Assembly: GCF_938039775.1 (NCBI RefSeq)
Contig: NZ_CALHTQ010000182.1
Location: forward strand, 1 to 14,839
Source of the DNA: an uncultured Mogibacterium sp.
GTDB lineage: Bacteria; Bacillota_A; Clostridia; Peptostreptococcales; Anaerovoracaceae
DNA length: 14,839 bases
Direction: 5' to 3'
Of the stretch, positions 1-7,693 are shown in pieces (position 1 is the stretch's first letter; each line of letters begins with the position of its first letter). The translations under genes were made by a program, and so were the position numbers. A model generated the notes under the pieces. The model was given only the letters and a program-made list of their open reading frames with translations. It did not search any database and was not told where the DNA came from.

Positions 1-437
1 CCATGGTGGTAGCAGTAGCCATTGCTCTGGTAATATGCGTGTCCTGAGAACTTCATGCCATCGATAGTGAGGTCATTTCTTCCAGTCTTTTCAGCATTGA
101 TACCTAGTAGGCGAACAGCTTCGAGGATTACCTCCGTCTGCTTAGGGATATCGTATTCACCTTCCCTTGCAATGAATGTAAAATTGAGGTTTCCAAGGTC
201 GTGATACACAGCTCCGCCGCCAGAGATTCTTCTAGCTAGCTTGCAGTCGCCTTCTCGCATCGACTCAACCCTGCACTCACGCCAAGGGTTCTGATTCTTG
301 CCGATTACTACAGTGTTAGCGTTCTGCCATAGGTACATAATTACTTCGCCTTCAGCAGCACGAAAAGTCATATACTCCTCAGTAGCGAGGTTAATAAACG
401 GATTAGTACAATCAGTTTCGGTATATCTTAATTTCAT
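1..437 (-). CDS. lplA: Lipoate-protein ligase A, N-terminal part (cut by window edge)
   Basis: The first 145 codons of an LplA-type ligase are present; the gene continues beyond base 1. The family activates free lipoate with ATP and attaches it to a lysine of carrier proteins, here most plausibly the GcvH encoded in the same operon. Visible family signatures are RRISGGGAVYHDLGNLNF starting near residue 69 (lipoate/ATP-binding loop) and GRNDLTIDGMKFSG at about 119-132, whose Lys129 matches the lysine that contacts lipoyl-adenylate in the family. The ATG at 437 is preceded by AAGGAG at good spacing. It lies 176 bases downstream of gcvPB on the same strand, so it is the distal gene of the gcv operon or has its own promoter. 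The C-terminal accessory domain cannot be seen. Confidence 0.93.
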   Translation of the reverse strand, partial: MKLRYTETDCTNPFINLATEEYMTFRAAEGEVIMYLWQNANTVVIGKNQNPWRECRVESMREGDCKLARRISGGGAVYHDLGNLNFTFIAREGEYDIPKQTEVILEAVRLLGINAEKTGRNDLTIDGMKFSGHAYYQSNGYCYHH

Positions 438-475
438 ATATTTATAGCTCCTTGCTATTAGATTTCAGTTAAATC

Positions 476-527
476 AAGCCCAGACAGACAGTCGCGTAAA
501 AACGCAGGCTAAAATCTGTCCAGGCTT
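476..527 (-). promoter_or_regulatory. Long imperfect palindrome with nested hairpin between gcvPB and lplA
   Basis: Two 13-base arms (476-488 and 515-527) are complementary except at two adjacent positions. Read as minus-strand RNA, those two positions become U-G and G-U wobble pairs, so all 13 pairs form; read as plus-strand RNA they are mismatches. This points to a structure made on the operon strand. Inside lies a second small hairpin, GCGT (494-497) and ACGC (502-505) around a four-base loop. No uridine run follows on the minus strand, so it is not a standard intrinsic terminator. It could be an mRNA-stability or processing element, a leader structure for lplA, or a dispersed repeat. I do not recognise it as a known riboswitch. 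Confidence 0.55.
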
Positions 528-555
528 ATAATTTGTATTCGGCCGGGAATGTCAC
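525..555 (-). promoter_or_regulatory. Possible internal promoter for lplA
   Basis: On the minus strand GTGACA (550-555) is followed after 19 bases by TATAAG (525-530). Each hexamer matches the sigma-A consensus at five of six positions, but the 19-base spacer is longer than ideal. Transcription from here would start inside the 5' arm of the palindrome at 476-527. Weak candidate. Confidence 0.25.
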
Positions 556-613
556 GACTTATGCATGAGAAGCGCTGCTAAACGTGTTTAATCGGTACAT
601 ACCGGCATATTTC

Positions 614-2032
614 TTATGAAAACTCGTATCTTAGAACTGGTTCTCTCGCAGCCTTAACTTCGTCCAATCTACGAATCGGAGTAGTAACAGGCGAAGCAGA
701 AACAGATTCAGGTGATCTGATGATTGAGTCGTAGATTTCTCTGAATGCAGCGATTGCTTCGTCGAGTGTCTCGCGTGACTCAGTTTCAGTAGGCTCAACC
801 ATGAGAGCCTCACTAACGATGAGTGGGAAGTACATCGTAGGTGGGTGAATTCCGAAGTCGAGGAGTGCCTTTGCAACGTCGAGTGCAGAGACATTGTTCT
901 CCTTGTGGAATTTCTCAAGGCTCATTACAAACTCATGCATACAAGTGCAGTCGTATGCCATTGGATACAGATCCTTGAGCTTCTCCATCATGTAGTTAGC
1001 GTTTAGAACAGCGTTATGTGCGAGTTCAGGAACTCCATCTCCACCAATATATGTTAGGTATACAAGAGCTCTCAAGCTAACTAGGAAGTTGCCATAGAAT
1101 CCGGTAACGCTACCGATACTGCTCTCTGCACGAACATACTCACCGTTCTTAACTGTGAGTCCAGGTAAGTACTTGCCGAGGAAGTCTTTGCATCCGCAAG
1201 GACCGCTTCCAGGGCCACCACCACCGTGAGGTGTCGAGAATGTCTTGTGCAGGTTGAGGTGGATTACGTCAAATCCAATATCTCCAGGGCGCACTAGTCC
1301 GATTACAGCGTTTAGGTTAGCTCCATCGTAGTAGCAAAGTCCGCCAGCTTCGTGAACAAGCTCTGTGATTTCAAAGATGTTCTCGTCGAAGATACCAACT
1401 GTGTTAGGGTTTGTGAGCATAAGACCTGCAGTCTTGTCACTAATCTTAGACTTGAAGTCATCCATGTCGATGCTTCCGCGCTCGTTAGACTTTACAACTA
1501 CAACCTTGAAGCCTGCCATTGCAGCACTTGCAGGGTTAGTTCCGTGAGCAGCGTCTGGAATTAGGATTTCATCCTTATGCTCGAGACCCTTGTCACGTAG
1601 GTAAGCCTTGATAAGGAGAAGTCCTGTGAACTCTCCCTGTGAGCCAGCAGCTGGCTGGAATGTAACGTGGTCCATACCTGTGATTTCGCATAGGTATGAC
1701 TCTAGTGTGTCTATTGCCTCTGTGCAGCCCTCAACTGTTTCAGCTGGCTGTAGAGGGTGGATATTAGCAAATCCCTTGAGCGAAGCAACAGCATCGTCAA
1801 TCTTAGGGTTATGCTTCATCGTGCAAGAACCGAGTGGATAGAATCCATCGTTAACACCATGAGCTTCCTTTGCAAGAGCTGTGTAGTGACGACCCATCTC
1901 GTTCTCAGATACTTCTGGAAGATGAGGAGCGCTTGCTCTCATAGGTACATCAGGTAGTGTCACAGCAACGTCGCAAGCAGGGAATAGGTCCTGGCCTCTG
2001 CCAGAAACGCTTCTTTCAAATATAAGTTTCAT
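614..2032 (-). CDS. gcvPB: Glycine dehydrogenase (decarboxylating) subunit 2, P-protein beta
   Basis: This is the C-terminal half of the PLP-dependent P-protein of the glycine cleavage system. With GcvPA it decarboxylates glycine and passes the aminomethyl group to lipoyl-GcvH. At 472 residues it is the usual size for a split subunit. The PLP site is visible as HLNLHKTFSTPHGGGG at about 258-273, with Lys263 as the Schiff-base lysine; other family blocks include YPLGSCTMKHNPK (65-77) and AAHGTNPASA (161-170). Its ATG shares one base with the gcvPA stop codon (TAATG), indicating translational coupling, and a GGGGGTGAG ribosome binding site lies inside the end of gcvPA. This supports equimolar synthesis of the two subunits. 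Confidence 0.97.
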   Translation of the reverse strand: MKLIFERSVSGRGQDLFPACDVAVTLPDVPMRASAPHLPEVSENEMGRHYTALAKEAHGVNDGFYPLGSCTMKHNPKIDDAVASLKGFANIHPLQPAETVEGCTEAIDTLESYLCEITGMDHVTFQPAAGSQGEFTGLLLIKAYLRDKGLEHKDEILIPDAAHGTNPASAAMAGFKVVVVKSNERGSIDMDDFKSKISDKTAGLMLTNPNTVGIFDENIFEITELVHEAGGLCYYDGANLNAVIGLVRPGDIGFDVIHLNLHKTFSTPHGGGGPGSGPCGCKDFLGKYLPGLTVKNGEYVRAESSIGSVTGFYGNFLVSLRALVYLTYIGGDGVPELAHNAVLNANYMMEKLKDLYPMAYDCTCMHEFVMSLEKFHKENNVSALDVAKALLDFGIHPPTMYFPLIVSEALMVEPTETESRETLDEAIAAFREIYDSIIRSPESVSASPVTTPIRRLDEVKAAREPVLRYEFS

Positions 2033-3357
2033 TACTTGCTCACCCCCTTAACGATTTCAATTACTTCATCCATCTGTTCCTTAGTGTTAAGCTCTGTTGC
2101 GCACCAGAGAATGTCTGTATCGTTTAGCTTAAGTCCTCCGAGGATTCCCTTGTCAGCAAGAGCTTTGAGGACAGCATCTGCGTCAGCGCAAACAGTTACG
2201 AACTCATGGAAGAATGGCTTATCAAACTTGAGTGAAAGGCCTGCGCCTACAAGTCCTTCAGCCAGATAGTGTGCCTTTGATGAGCAAAGTGTTGCAACCT
2301 GCTTGATTCCCTCAGGACCAACGGCTGTCATATATACACCAGCCTTTAGTGCGCAGAGCGCCTGGTTGGAGCACACATTACTGCTAGATTTCTCTCTACG
2401 GATGTGCTGTTCTCTAGCCTGTAGAGTTAGTACGAATCCGCGCTCGCCACGGGAGTCAACTGTCTCACCGACAAGTCTTCCCACAATCTTACGAGTGTTC
2501 TTAGCAGTAGTTGCTAGAATTCCGAGGTAAGGTCCGCCGTATGCAAGACCTAGTCCGAGCGGCTGACCTTCACCGCAAACGATGTCAGCGCCAATTTCAC
2601 CAGGAGTCTTGAGAACTCCGAGAGCGATAGGGTTAACGCTCATAATTAGTTGTGCACCAGCTTCGTGAACGATTTCAGCAATCTGGTCGGCATCTTCTAC
2701 GATACCGTAGTAGTTAGGATACTGCATGAGGAAGCAAGCTGCTGTCTTGTCCTCTGCGAGGACATTCTTGAGAGCTTCAACGTCAGTAATGCCACCGCAC
2801 TCGCATGCAGGAACAACCTTTACCTCGGTGTCTCTTCCAAATGAGTATGTCTTGATTACTTCAAGCACTCTAGCATCTACAGTTTCTGATACGTATATAG
2901 TGCTACGCTTACGGTCCTTAGTCATTGCGCATGCTTCAGCAGCTGCGGAAGCACCGTCATATAGCGAAGCGTTCGATACATCCATTCCAGTAAGTTCACA
3001 TATCATAGTCTGATACTCGAAAATTGACTGAAGGATTCCCTGGCTAATCTCTGCCTGGTACGGCGTATAAGCTGTGATAAACTCTTCTTTGCTCACTACT
3101 GCGTTAACTGCAGCAGGGATATAGTGGTTATAAGCACCAGCACCGCGGAAAATCTTATCATATACGACATTGCGGTCTGCCATTCTCTGCATAATCTGAG
3201 CAGTCTCTAGCTCGGACTTACCTGCTGGAATATTGAGCTTGCCCTTGATTCTAGCAGCGGCAGGAATATCCTTAAATAGATCTTCCCAATCCTTATAGCC
3301 GATATCTTTGAGCATCTGGAGCTGTTCTTCTCTAGTGTTAGGAATAAAGGTACCCAA
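2032..3357 (-). CDS. gcvPA: Glycine dehydrogenase (decarboxylating) subunit 1, P-protein alpha
   Basis: This is the N-terminal half of the P-protein, 441 residues, which pairs with GcvPB to form the glycine decarboxylase. Family features include the start FIPNTREEQLQMLKDIGY, the YNHYIPAAV and EFITAYTPYQAEISQGILQ segments, and GGPYLGILA further on. No PLP-binding lysine is expected in this subunit, and none is seen. The start is TTG, not ATG: it sits six bases after AAGGAGG (near 3362-3368) and the first in-frame ATG would drop the conserved N-terminus. The TTG may reduce initiation relative to gcvH. The stop overlaps the gcvPB start by one base; gcvH ends 37 bases upstream. Confidence 0.97.
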   Translation of the reverse strand: MGTFIPNTREEQLQMLKDIGYKDWEDLFKDIPAAARIKGKLNIPAGKSELETAQIMQRMADRNVVYDKIFRGAGAYNHYIPAAVNAVVSKEEFITAYTPYQAEISQGILQSIFEYQTMICELTGMDVSNASLYDGASAAAEACAMTKDRKRSTIYVSETVDARVLEVIKTYSFGRDTEVKVVPACECGGITDVEALKNVLAEDKTAACFLMQYPNYYGIVEDADQIAEIVHEAGAQLIMSVNPIALGVLKTPGEIGADIVCGEGQPLGLGLAYGGPYLGILATTAKNTRKIVGRLVGETVDSRGERGFVLTLQAREQHIRREKSSSNVCSNQALCALKAGVYMTAVGPEGIKQVATLCSSKAHYLAEGLVGAGLSLKFDKPFFHEFVTVCADADAVLKALADKGILGGLKLNDTDILWCATELNTKEQMDEVIEIVKGVSK

Positions 3358-3394
3358 TTTGAACCTCCTTGTACGAAAATAATAAGGTTATGGT

Positions 3395-3766
3395 TTATGC
3401 TTCTTCCGACTCTACAAATGCATCGTATTCGTCTGAAGTTAGAAGCTCCTCAGTCTCAGCTACATCTCTAACCTTGATTAGCCAAGAACCGTATGGATCC
3501 TCGTTAATTGTCTCAGGTGCATCAAATAGGCTCTCGTTGATTTCTGCAACGATTCCTGTTACTGGGGATAGCACGTCGGAAACAGCCTTTACAGACTCGA
3601 TGTCTCCAAATGCATCGCCGACTGTAACTTCATCGTCAACCTCTGGAAGGTTGATAAATACGATGTCACCAAGGCTATGCTGAGCATAGTCAGAAATACC
3701 AATAACGCATAGACCATCTTCTTCTGCAATCCACTCATGCGACTTAGAATACTTTAAATCTGCCAT
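3395..3766 (-). CDS. gcvH: Glycine cleavage system H protein (lipoyl carrier)
   Basis: A 123-residue lipoyl-domain protein that shuttles the aminomethyl intermediate between P-, T- and L-proteins in the cytoplasm. The lipoylation site is GDIESVKAVSD with Lys60 as the modified residue, and the N-terminus KYSKSHEWI is typical of GcvH. Length is normal for the family. The ATG has AAGGAGA at good spacing. It is second in the operon, 66 bases after gcvT. The lplA gene at the operon end could supply its lipoate. The acidic C-terminal tail (EESEEA-like) is unremarkable. Confidence 0.97.
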   Translation of the reverse strand: MADLKYSKSHEWIAEEDGLCVIGISDYAQHSLGDIVFINLPEVDDEVTVGDAFGDIESVKAVSDVLSPVTGIVAEINESLFDAPETINEDPYGSWLIKVRDVAETEELLTSDEYDAFVESEEA

Positions 3767-3832
3767 TTCATTTCTCCTTTTTGTATATATAGTTTAGTTA
3801 TAAAATATCATTTTTAACAAGTACAGATTAGT

Positions 3833-4921
3833 TTACTGCTCTCTCTTATAGAAAGGAAGTTTAACCATTTCTGCATCGATCTTGCGACCACGAACGTCTA
3901 CCTGAACAGCAGCTCCGATTTCACGCTTAGCTGATTCAACGATAGCCATTCCGTACGATCCGTTTAGATATGGTAGGAATGTTCCAGAAGTGATATATCC
4001 GATCTTCTCGCCATCTCTGTATACGTCGCATTCTTCTCTGATGATTCCGCGGCCAGTAACCTTGATTCCAACCCTCCTCTCCTTGAGTGGAGTTGCTGCT
4101 TCGATTGCAGCCTTACCAATGAAATCAGGCTTGTCCATCTTGATTGCAAATCCAAGACCTGCGATTTTAGGGGAAATATCATCGTTCATATCGTGTCCGT
4201 ATAGCGGCATCGCTGCTTCCATACGAAGTGTGTCACGAGCGCCGAGTCCGCAAGGAATTAAACCTTCTTCCTTGCCCGCTTCGATTAGAATCTCCCATAC
4301 TTCTGCAGCCTTATCTGCTGGCATGTAGATTTCAAAACCGTCCTCACCTGTGTATCCAGTTCTGGATAGAACACAAGGGATTCCCTGAATAGAACCGTTG
4401 AAGTTAGCTGTGTAGTAACCAGTAGGGATTAGTGCCGGGTCAGCAACCTTAGCGAGAATAGCATCTGCCTTAGGTCCCTGAAGAGCAAGCTGCCCCCAAT
4501 CATCGGAAGCATTTGCGATTTCAACACCATCGATTTTGTGATCAACCATCCAAGCGAAGTCCTTCTCTATGTTATCTGCATTTACAACTACGAAATAATC
4601 GTCCTCGCCACGCTTGTACACGATCAGGTCATCTACAGTACCACCGTGCTCGTTGCACATTGGGCTGTATCTTGCCTGACCAACTTTGAGGTCAGTGAAA
4701 TCATTAGTTAGTACATAGTTAAGATATTCAACAGACTTAGGTCCGCTTACGACGATTTCTCCCATGTGGGATACATCGAATAGACCACACGCTGTACGAA
4801 CTGCCATGTGTTCTTGTTTGATACCTGACTCATACTGAATCGGGAGTAAAAATCCGCCAAATGGTACGATTTTACCACCGTATTTAACATGGGTATCATA
4901 TAGTGGTGTTTTCTTATCCAT
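3833..4921 (-). CDS. gcvT: Aminomethyltransferase, glycine cleavage T protein
   Basis: This folate-dependent enzyme releases ammonia from aminomethyl-lipoyl-GcvH and makes 5,10-methylene-tetrahydrofolate. It has 362 residues from the ATG at 4921, the usual size. Signatures are TPLYDTHVKYGGKIVPFGG at the start, GLFDVSHMGE near 46-55, GGTVDDLIVYK near 93-103 with the conserved Asp pair near the folate site, and LGARDTLRMEAAMPLYGHD in the second half. A TTG three bases upstream could also initiate, but the ATG has better spacing (eight bases) from AGGAGG. It is the first gene of the gcv operon. Confidence 0.96.
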   Translation of the reverse strand: MDKKTPLYDTHVKYGGKIVPFGGFLLPIQYESGIKQEHMAVRTACGLFDVSHMGEIVVSGPKSVEYLNYVLTNDFTDLKVGQARYSPMCNEHGGTVDDLIVYKRGEDDYFVVVNADNIEKDFAWMVDHKIDGVEIANASDDWGQLALQGPKADAILAKVADPALIPTGYYTANFNGSIQGIPCVLSRTGYTGEDGFEIYMPADKAAEVWEILIEAGKEEGLIPCGLGARDTLRMEAAMPLYGHDMNDDISPKIAGLGFAIKMDKPDFIGKAAIEAATPLKERRVGIKVTGRGIIREECDVYRDGEKIGYITSGTFLPYLNGSYGMAIVESAKREIGAAVQVDVRGRKIDAEMVKLPFYKREQ

Positions 4922-4971
4922 CAAGACTACCTCCTTGAGTGTTTTCGATTAGATACATTGAATATACTCAA

Positions 4972-5000
4972 AATATAGCATAGCAAAACATTACAATCAA
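4972..5000 (-). promoter_or_regulatory. Sigma-A type promoter for the gcv operon, with extended -10
   Basis: On the minus strand TTGATT (4995-5000) is followed by exactly 17 bases and then TATATT (4972-4977). TGC directly precedes the -10, making an extended -10 element. The predicted start is near 4965, giving a leader of about 44 bases that contains the gcvT ribosome binding site and little else. It lies directly downstream of the cvpA terminator, which supports an independent gcv transcription unit. Confidence 0.7.
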
Positions 5001-5005
5001 TGAAC

Positions 5006-5045
5006 AAAAGCACGACAACAAAAGTTTATTTTGTGTCATGCTTTT
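5006..5045 (-). terminator. Intrinsic terminator after the cvpA-like gene
   Basis: An inverted repeat with arms 5006-5023 and 5029-5045 and a five-base loop (5024-5028). In minus-strand RNA it forms about 17 pairs with one U-G wobble and one bulged U, and the 3' arm ends in a U-rich stretch (UGCUUUUGUU). It starts 13 bases past the cvpA stop and ends just before the gcv promoter. Confidence 0.7.
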
Positions 5046-5058
5046 TCACATTGAAATA

Positions 5059-5691
5059 TTAAATATATAACTGTCGCATAAAGTAAATTAATGGATTTAT
5101 ATCGTAAAGATATCCTGCAATATACGAGTTGTTAAGCTGTTCATTTAAAGTGCTAATATGCTCTGGTGCAAATAGTGTGGTGAGAGGGAACATTAGGGCT
5201 AGGAGCAAGAACACGATAATCGCTCCTTTGATTGAACCGAATAGCAAGCCGACACTAGAGTCGACAGTTCCAAGCAGGTTCTTATGCTTTCGTCCGCGCA
5301 TAATCCTCCTTCTTATGTATGAAGAAATTATCCATACAAGACCGACTATAGCCGAGAAGGAGATGATGGTTAAGGATAAGTTAGTAAATCTATTTACAGT
5401 AGTAGGGAGTCCATCAAGACCGAATGCTTCGAACTTAGTGCGCAGCACTTTAGGGATAAACTTGAGAAGGTCCATCTCCTGACCGTTGAACTTCTCGGTT
5501 AGTTTGCCCTTCATAAAATCATCTATAGGCAACGCAAAGAGAAGCGACCTAATCTTATCTGTGTTCAGGATGCCTATAATAACTCCGCCCGAAACAGCCG
5601 CTAGTCTGACTAGAGAGTCGAGGAAACCTTGCGACTTTCCGCGAAGTGCACATATTAAGAAAATCAATACTATTGAAATGTCTAATATCAT
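5059..5691 (-). CDS. cvpA: CvpA family membrane protein
   Basis: A 210-residue integral membrane protein resembling the CvpA (colicin V production) family. Predicted membrane segments are at about residues 2-17, 24-43, 104-126 and 147-170. The family-type N-terminus is LDISIVLIFLICALRGKSQGF and the later segment VDSSVGLLFGSIKGAIIVF is also typical. A soluble stretch (about 44-103) separates the first and second pairs of segments. The family's molecular role is not well defined. The start has only a weak ribosome binding site (UAAGAU), but the beginning aligns with the usual family start. It is a single-gene unit ended by the hairpin at 5006-5045 and divergent from the peptidase region. Confidence 0.82.
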   Translation of the reverse strand: MILDISIVLIFLICALRGKSQGFLDSLVRLAAVSGGVIIGILNTDKIRSLLFALPIDDFMKGKLTEKFNGQEMDLLKFIPKVLRTKFEAFGLDGLPTTVNRFTNLSLTIISFSAIVGLVWIISSYIRRRIMRGRKHKNLLGTVDSSVGLLFGSIKGAIIVFLLLALMFPLTTLFAPEHISTLNEQLNNSYIAGYLYDINPLIYFMRQLYI

Positions 5692-5723
5692 ATTAAAATT
5701 ATCTTACATCTAAGCGATTTTAT

Positions 5724-5738
5724 CAATAGTCACTATTG
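5724..5738. promoter_or_regulatory. Small dyad upstream of cvpA
   Basis: CAATAG and CTATTG form a perfect inverted repeat with a three-base spacer, 33 bases upstream of the cvpA start. Its size suits a repressor half-site pair, but it is short and lies in AT-rich sequence, so chance is possible. The 199-base intergenic region also has a 13-base AT-rich dyad at 5761-5773; I see no convincing promoter there. Confidence 0.25.
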
Positions 5739-5861
5739 TAAGGGTAAAAGCAGTGAAGATTATGATTATCATATAAAGGTTTGTAAAATAGTGCCTTTAT
5801 TTCTCCAAATTGCCACAAAGGGGCGATAGAACGAAAGAAGTAATATTATTTGTATCGTTTA

Positions 5862-5885
5862 AGCCTATATAGTAGGCTAAGGAGG
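5862..5885 (+). promoter_or_regulatory. Hairpin directly abutting the ribosome binding site of the pepP remnant
   Basis: AGCCTA (5862-5867) and TAGGCT (5873-5878) form a perfect six-base stem with a five-base loop. It is followed immediately by AAGGAGG (5879-5885), five bases before the ATG at 5891. The strong ribosome binding site suggests the deleted gene was once well expressed. A hairpin this close could modulate ribosome loading. Confidence 0.4.
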
Positions 5886-5890
5886 TTGTT

Positions 5891-6464
5891 ATGACAGTAG
5901 CGGAAGAGAGAATCGCTCAGCTGAGAACGATTATGGCAGAGTGCGGAATCGACGCATATGTTATACCGATGGCAGACTTCCACCAAAGTGAATATGTTGA
6001 AGAGAAAAAGCTAAACGATGACCTCCGCAAGACTGCCAATTTGGGATTTGAATAAGGACTTCCAGTGTGGAACCGGACATGGCTTCGGATATCTCGGCAG
6101 CATTCATGAGCCACCAACAGGCTTCCGTTGGTATATCGCACCTTCCAAGAATGAGCATCATCAATTTGAGCCAGGCATGATGGTTACTGATGAACCAGGT
6201 ATATACGAGGAGGGTGAGTTCGGAATCCGCATAGAGAACAACTTGCTCACTGTAAAAGGAGAGAAGAATAAGTACGGGCAATTCATGCATTTCGAAACAC
6301 TTAACTTCGGGCCAATCGATCTAGATGGAATCGATCCAGAGGAACTGACAAGAGCAGAAAGAGAATGGCTCAATGAGTACCACAAAGAGTGCTTTGAAAA
6401 GCTTTCACCTTATATGAATGACGAAGAACTCGAGTGGCTCAAAGAGTACACTAGGGGTATTTAG
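5891..6464 (+). pseudogene. pepP: Aminopeptidase P (M24B) remnant with large internal deletion and frame change
   Basis: Aminopeptidase P removes an N-terminal residue preceding proline. The ATG at 5891, with AAGGAGG before it, opens a 54-codon frame whose first ~39 residues (MTVAEERIAQLR, then GIDAYVIPMADFHQSEYV) match the start of long Firmicute PepP proteins. It then runs into unrelated codons and stops at 6053. In another frame, from about 6027 to 6464, lies the family's C-terminus: ARLPIWDLNKDF, GTGHGFGY, DEPGIYEEGEFGIRIEN and the closing EREWLNEYHKECFEKLSPY. The His and two Glu metal ligands remain, but the Asp ligands and the whole middle are gone. Full-length relatives have about 590 residues, so roughly 400 are missing. 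The C-terminal frame has an ATG at 6018 but no good ribosome binding site. Non-functional as a peptidase. Confidence 0.85.
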
Positions 6465-6514
6465 AAATTTTGATTATTTTTACCATATGTATATTAAAAC
6501 ATATTGTAGAGATG

Positions 6515-6520
6515 TATAAT
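6515..6520 (+). promoter_or_regulatory. Candidate -10 element for the pepQ-pip operon
   Basis: A perfect TATAAT lies 51 bases before the pepQ ATG in the 106-base gap after the pepP remnant. No good -35 hexamer sits 16-18 bases upstream. A TTGATT at 6470-6475 would instead pair with a weaker TATTAA 16 bases downstream (6492-6497). One of the two likely drives pepQ, but the choice is uncertain. Confidence 0.35.
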
Positions 6521-6570
6521 GAATGTATATTTGTACATGCGCATATGGACAATAGAAATGGAGGAACATT

Positions 6571-7665
6571 ATGCTTAATAAGTCTAAGCTAGAGAGAGTT
6601 GTTGCAAAGATGAAAGAGCAGGATATGCCACAGATGATCATTACTGATCCAGTTAGCATCTTCTATATGCTCGACAAGTGGATTATTCCTGGTGAGAGAA
6701 TGCTCGCACTATACATCAATGTAAATGGAGACGTGCAGCTTGTGCTTAACAAGCTCTTCCCGCAGACAGAAGATCTCGGTGTGCCACTAACATACTATGA
6801 TGACATCGAGGAGCCTGTTGAAATCCTAGCTAAGTTCATTGAGAAGGATAAGACTATCGGTATCGATAAGAACTGGCCAGCTAAATTCTTGCTAAAGCTT
6901 CAGGATCTTGGTGCTGGAAGCAAGTTTGTAAACGGTTCAGTAATCGTTGACAAGGTTAGACAGATTAAGGACGAGCACGAACTTCAGCTTATGAGAGAGT
7001 CCGCTCAGAAGATTGACCAGGTTATGGATAAGCTAATCCCATACGTAGTAAAGGGTCTAACTGAGAGAGAACTCAATGCTAAGTGCATCGAGCTATGCAA
7101 GGAAGTTGGATTCGAGGGGCTATCATTCGATCCTATCACAGCATACGGCAAGGGCGGAGCAGATCCACACCACGTAACTGACGACAGCAAGGGTAAGTAC
7201 GGAGATTCCGTAGTTCTTGATATCGGTGGTATGTGGAAGAACTATGCTTCCGATACTACTAGAACAGTATTTATCGGTGAAATCAGTGATAGACAGAGAG
7301 AAGTGTACAACACAGTTCTCGAGGCTAACAAGAGAGGTATCGCTGCTGCTAAGCCTGGCAACAAGATGAGCGATGTCGACAAGGCAGCTAGAGACTATAT
7401 CACAGAGAAGGGCTTTGGCGAGTACTTCACACACAGAACTGGTCACTCAATCGGACTTGAGGATCACGAGGTTGGTGACGTATCGCTCGTAAATGACGAG
7501 ATTATCGAGCCAGGACAGTGCTTCTCCGTAGAGCCAGGTATCTATCTATATGATGAGGGAATCGGAGTTCGTATCGAGGACATCCTATACATCACAGAAG
7601 ATGGATGCGAGGTACTAAATGGATATCCAAAGGAAGAGCCAATCGTTGTTCCTATGGAAAAATAA
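6571..7665 (+). CDS. pepQ: Xaa-Pro dipeptidase (prolidase), peptidase family M24B
   Basis: A 364-residue cytoplasmic metallopeptidase that splits Xaa-Pro dipeptides. It has an N-terminal creatinase-like domain (about 5-125) and a C-terminal pita-bread catalytic domain (about 130-355). All five metal ligands are visible: Asp217 in VVLDIGG, Asp228 in NYASDTTRTV, His292 in HRTGHSIGLEDHE, Glu321 in SVEPGIYL and Glu336 in VRIED. The length matches Firmicute PepQ. The ATG is preceded by TGGAGGAA at good spacing. The proline iminopeptidase gene follows after 28 bases, so the pair is an operon for proline recovery from peptides. A general Xaa-Pro aminopeptidase activity is possible; dipeptidase is favoured by size. 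Confidence 0.92.
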   Translation: MLNKSKLERVVAKMKEQDMPQMIITDPVSIFYMLDKWIIPGERMLALYINVNGDVQLVLNKLFPQTEDLGVPLTYYDDIEEPVEILAKFIEKDKTIGIDKNWPAKFLLKLQDLGAGSKFVNGSVIVDKVRQIKDEHELQLMRESAQKIDQVMDKLIPYVVKGLTERELNAKCIELCKEVGFEGLSFDPITAYGKGGADPHHVTDDSKGKYGDSVVLDIGGMWKNYASDTTRTVFIGEISDRQREVYNTVLEANKRGIAAAKPGNKMSDVDKAARDYITEKGFGEYFTHRTGHSIGLEDHEVGDVSLVNDEIIEPGQCFSVEPGIYLYDEGIGVRIEDILYITEDGCEVLNGYPKEEPIVVPMEK

Positions 7666-7693
7666 ATAATTCTATTTAAGGGAGATCAATTTA

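Noticed and set aside
438..613. Possible tRNA or small gene in the gcvPB-lplA gap
   Set aside because: No cloverleaf with a T-arm GTTCGA motif could be drawn and no frame with a ribosome binding site is present; only the palindromic element stands out.
1352..1957. Plus-strand frames of 60-77 codons inside gcvPB
   Set aside because: They are shadows of a well-identified minus-strand enzyme, with no ribosome binding site or family resemblance.
4922..5058. Glycine riboswitch upstream of gcvT
   Set aside because: The region is AT-rich, contains a promoter and a terminator, and has none of the paired GG-rich aptamer segments expected.
5761..5773. TATGAT/ATCATA dyad upstream of the pepP remnant
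   Set aside because: Short and purely AT-biased; it could equally be chance in this intergenic region.
6018..6464. Independent small gene made from the C-terminal PepP fragment
   Set aside because: The ATG lacks a good ribosome binding site and the segment holds only half of the M24 catalytic site; a decayed remnant explains it better.
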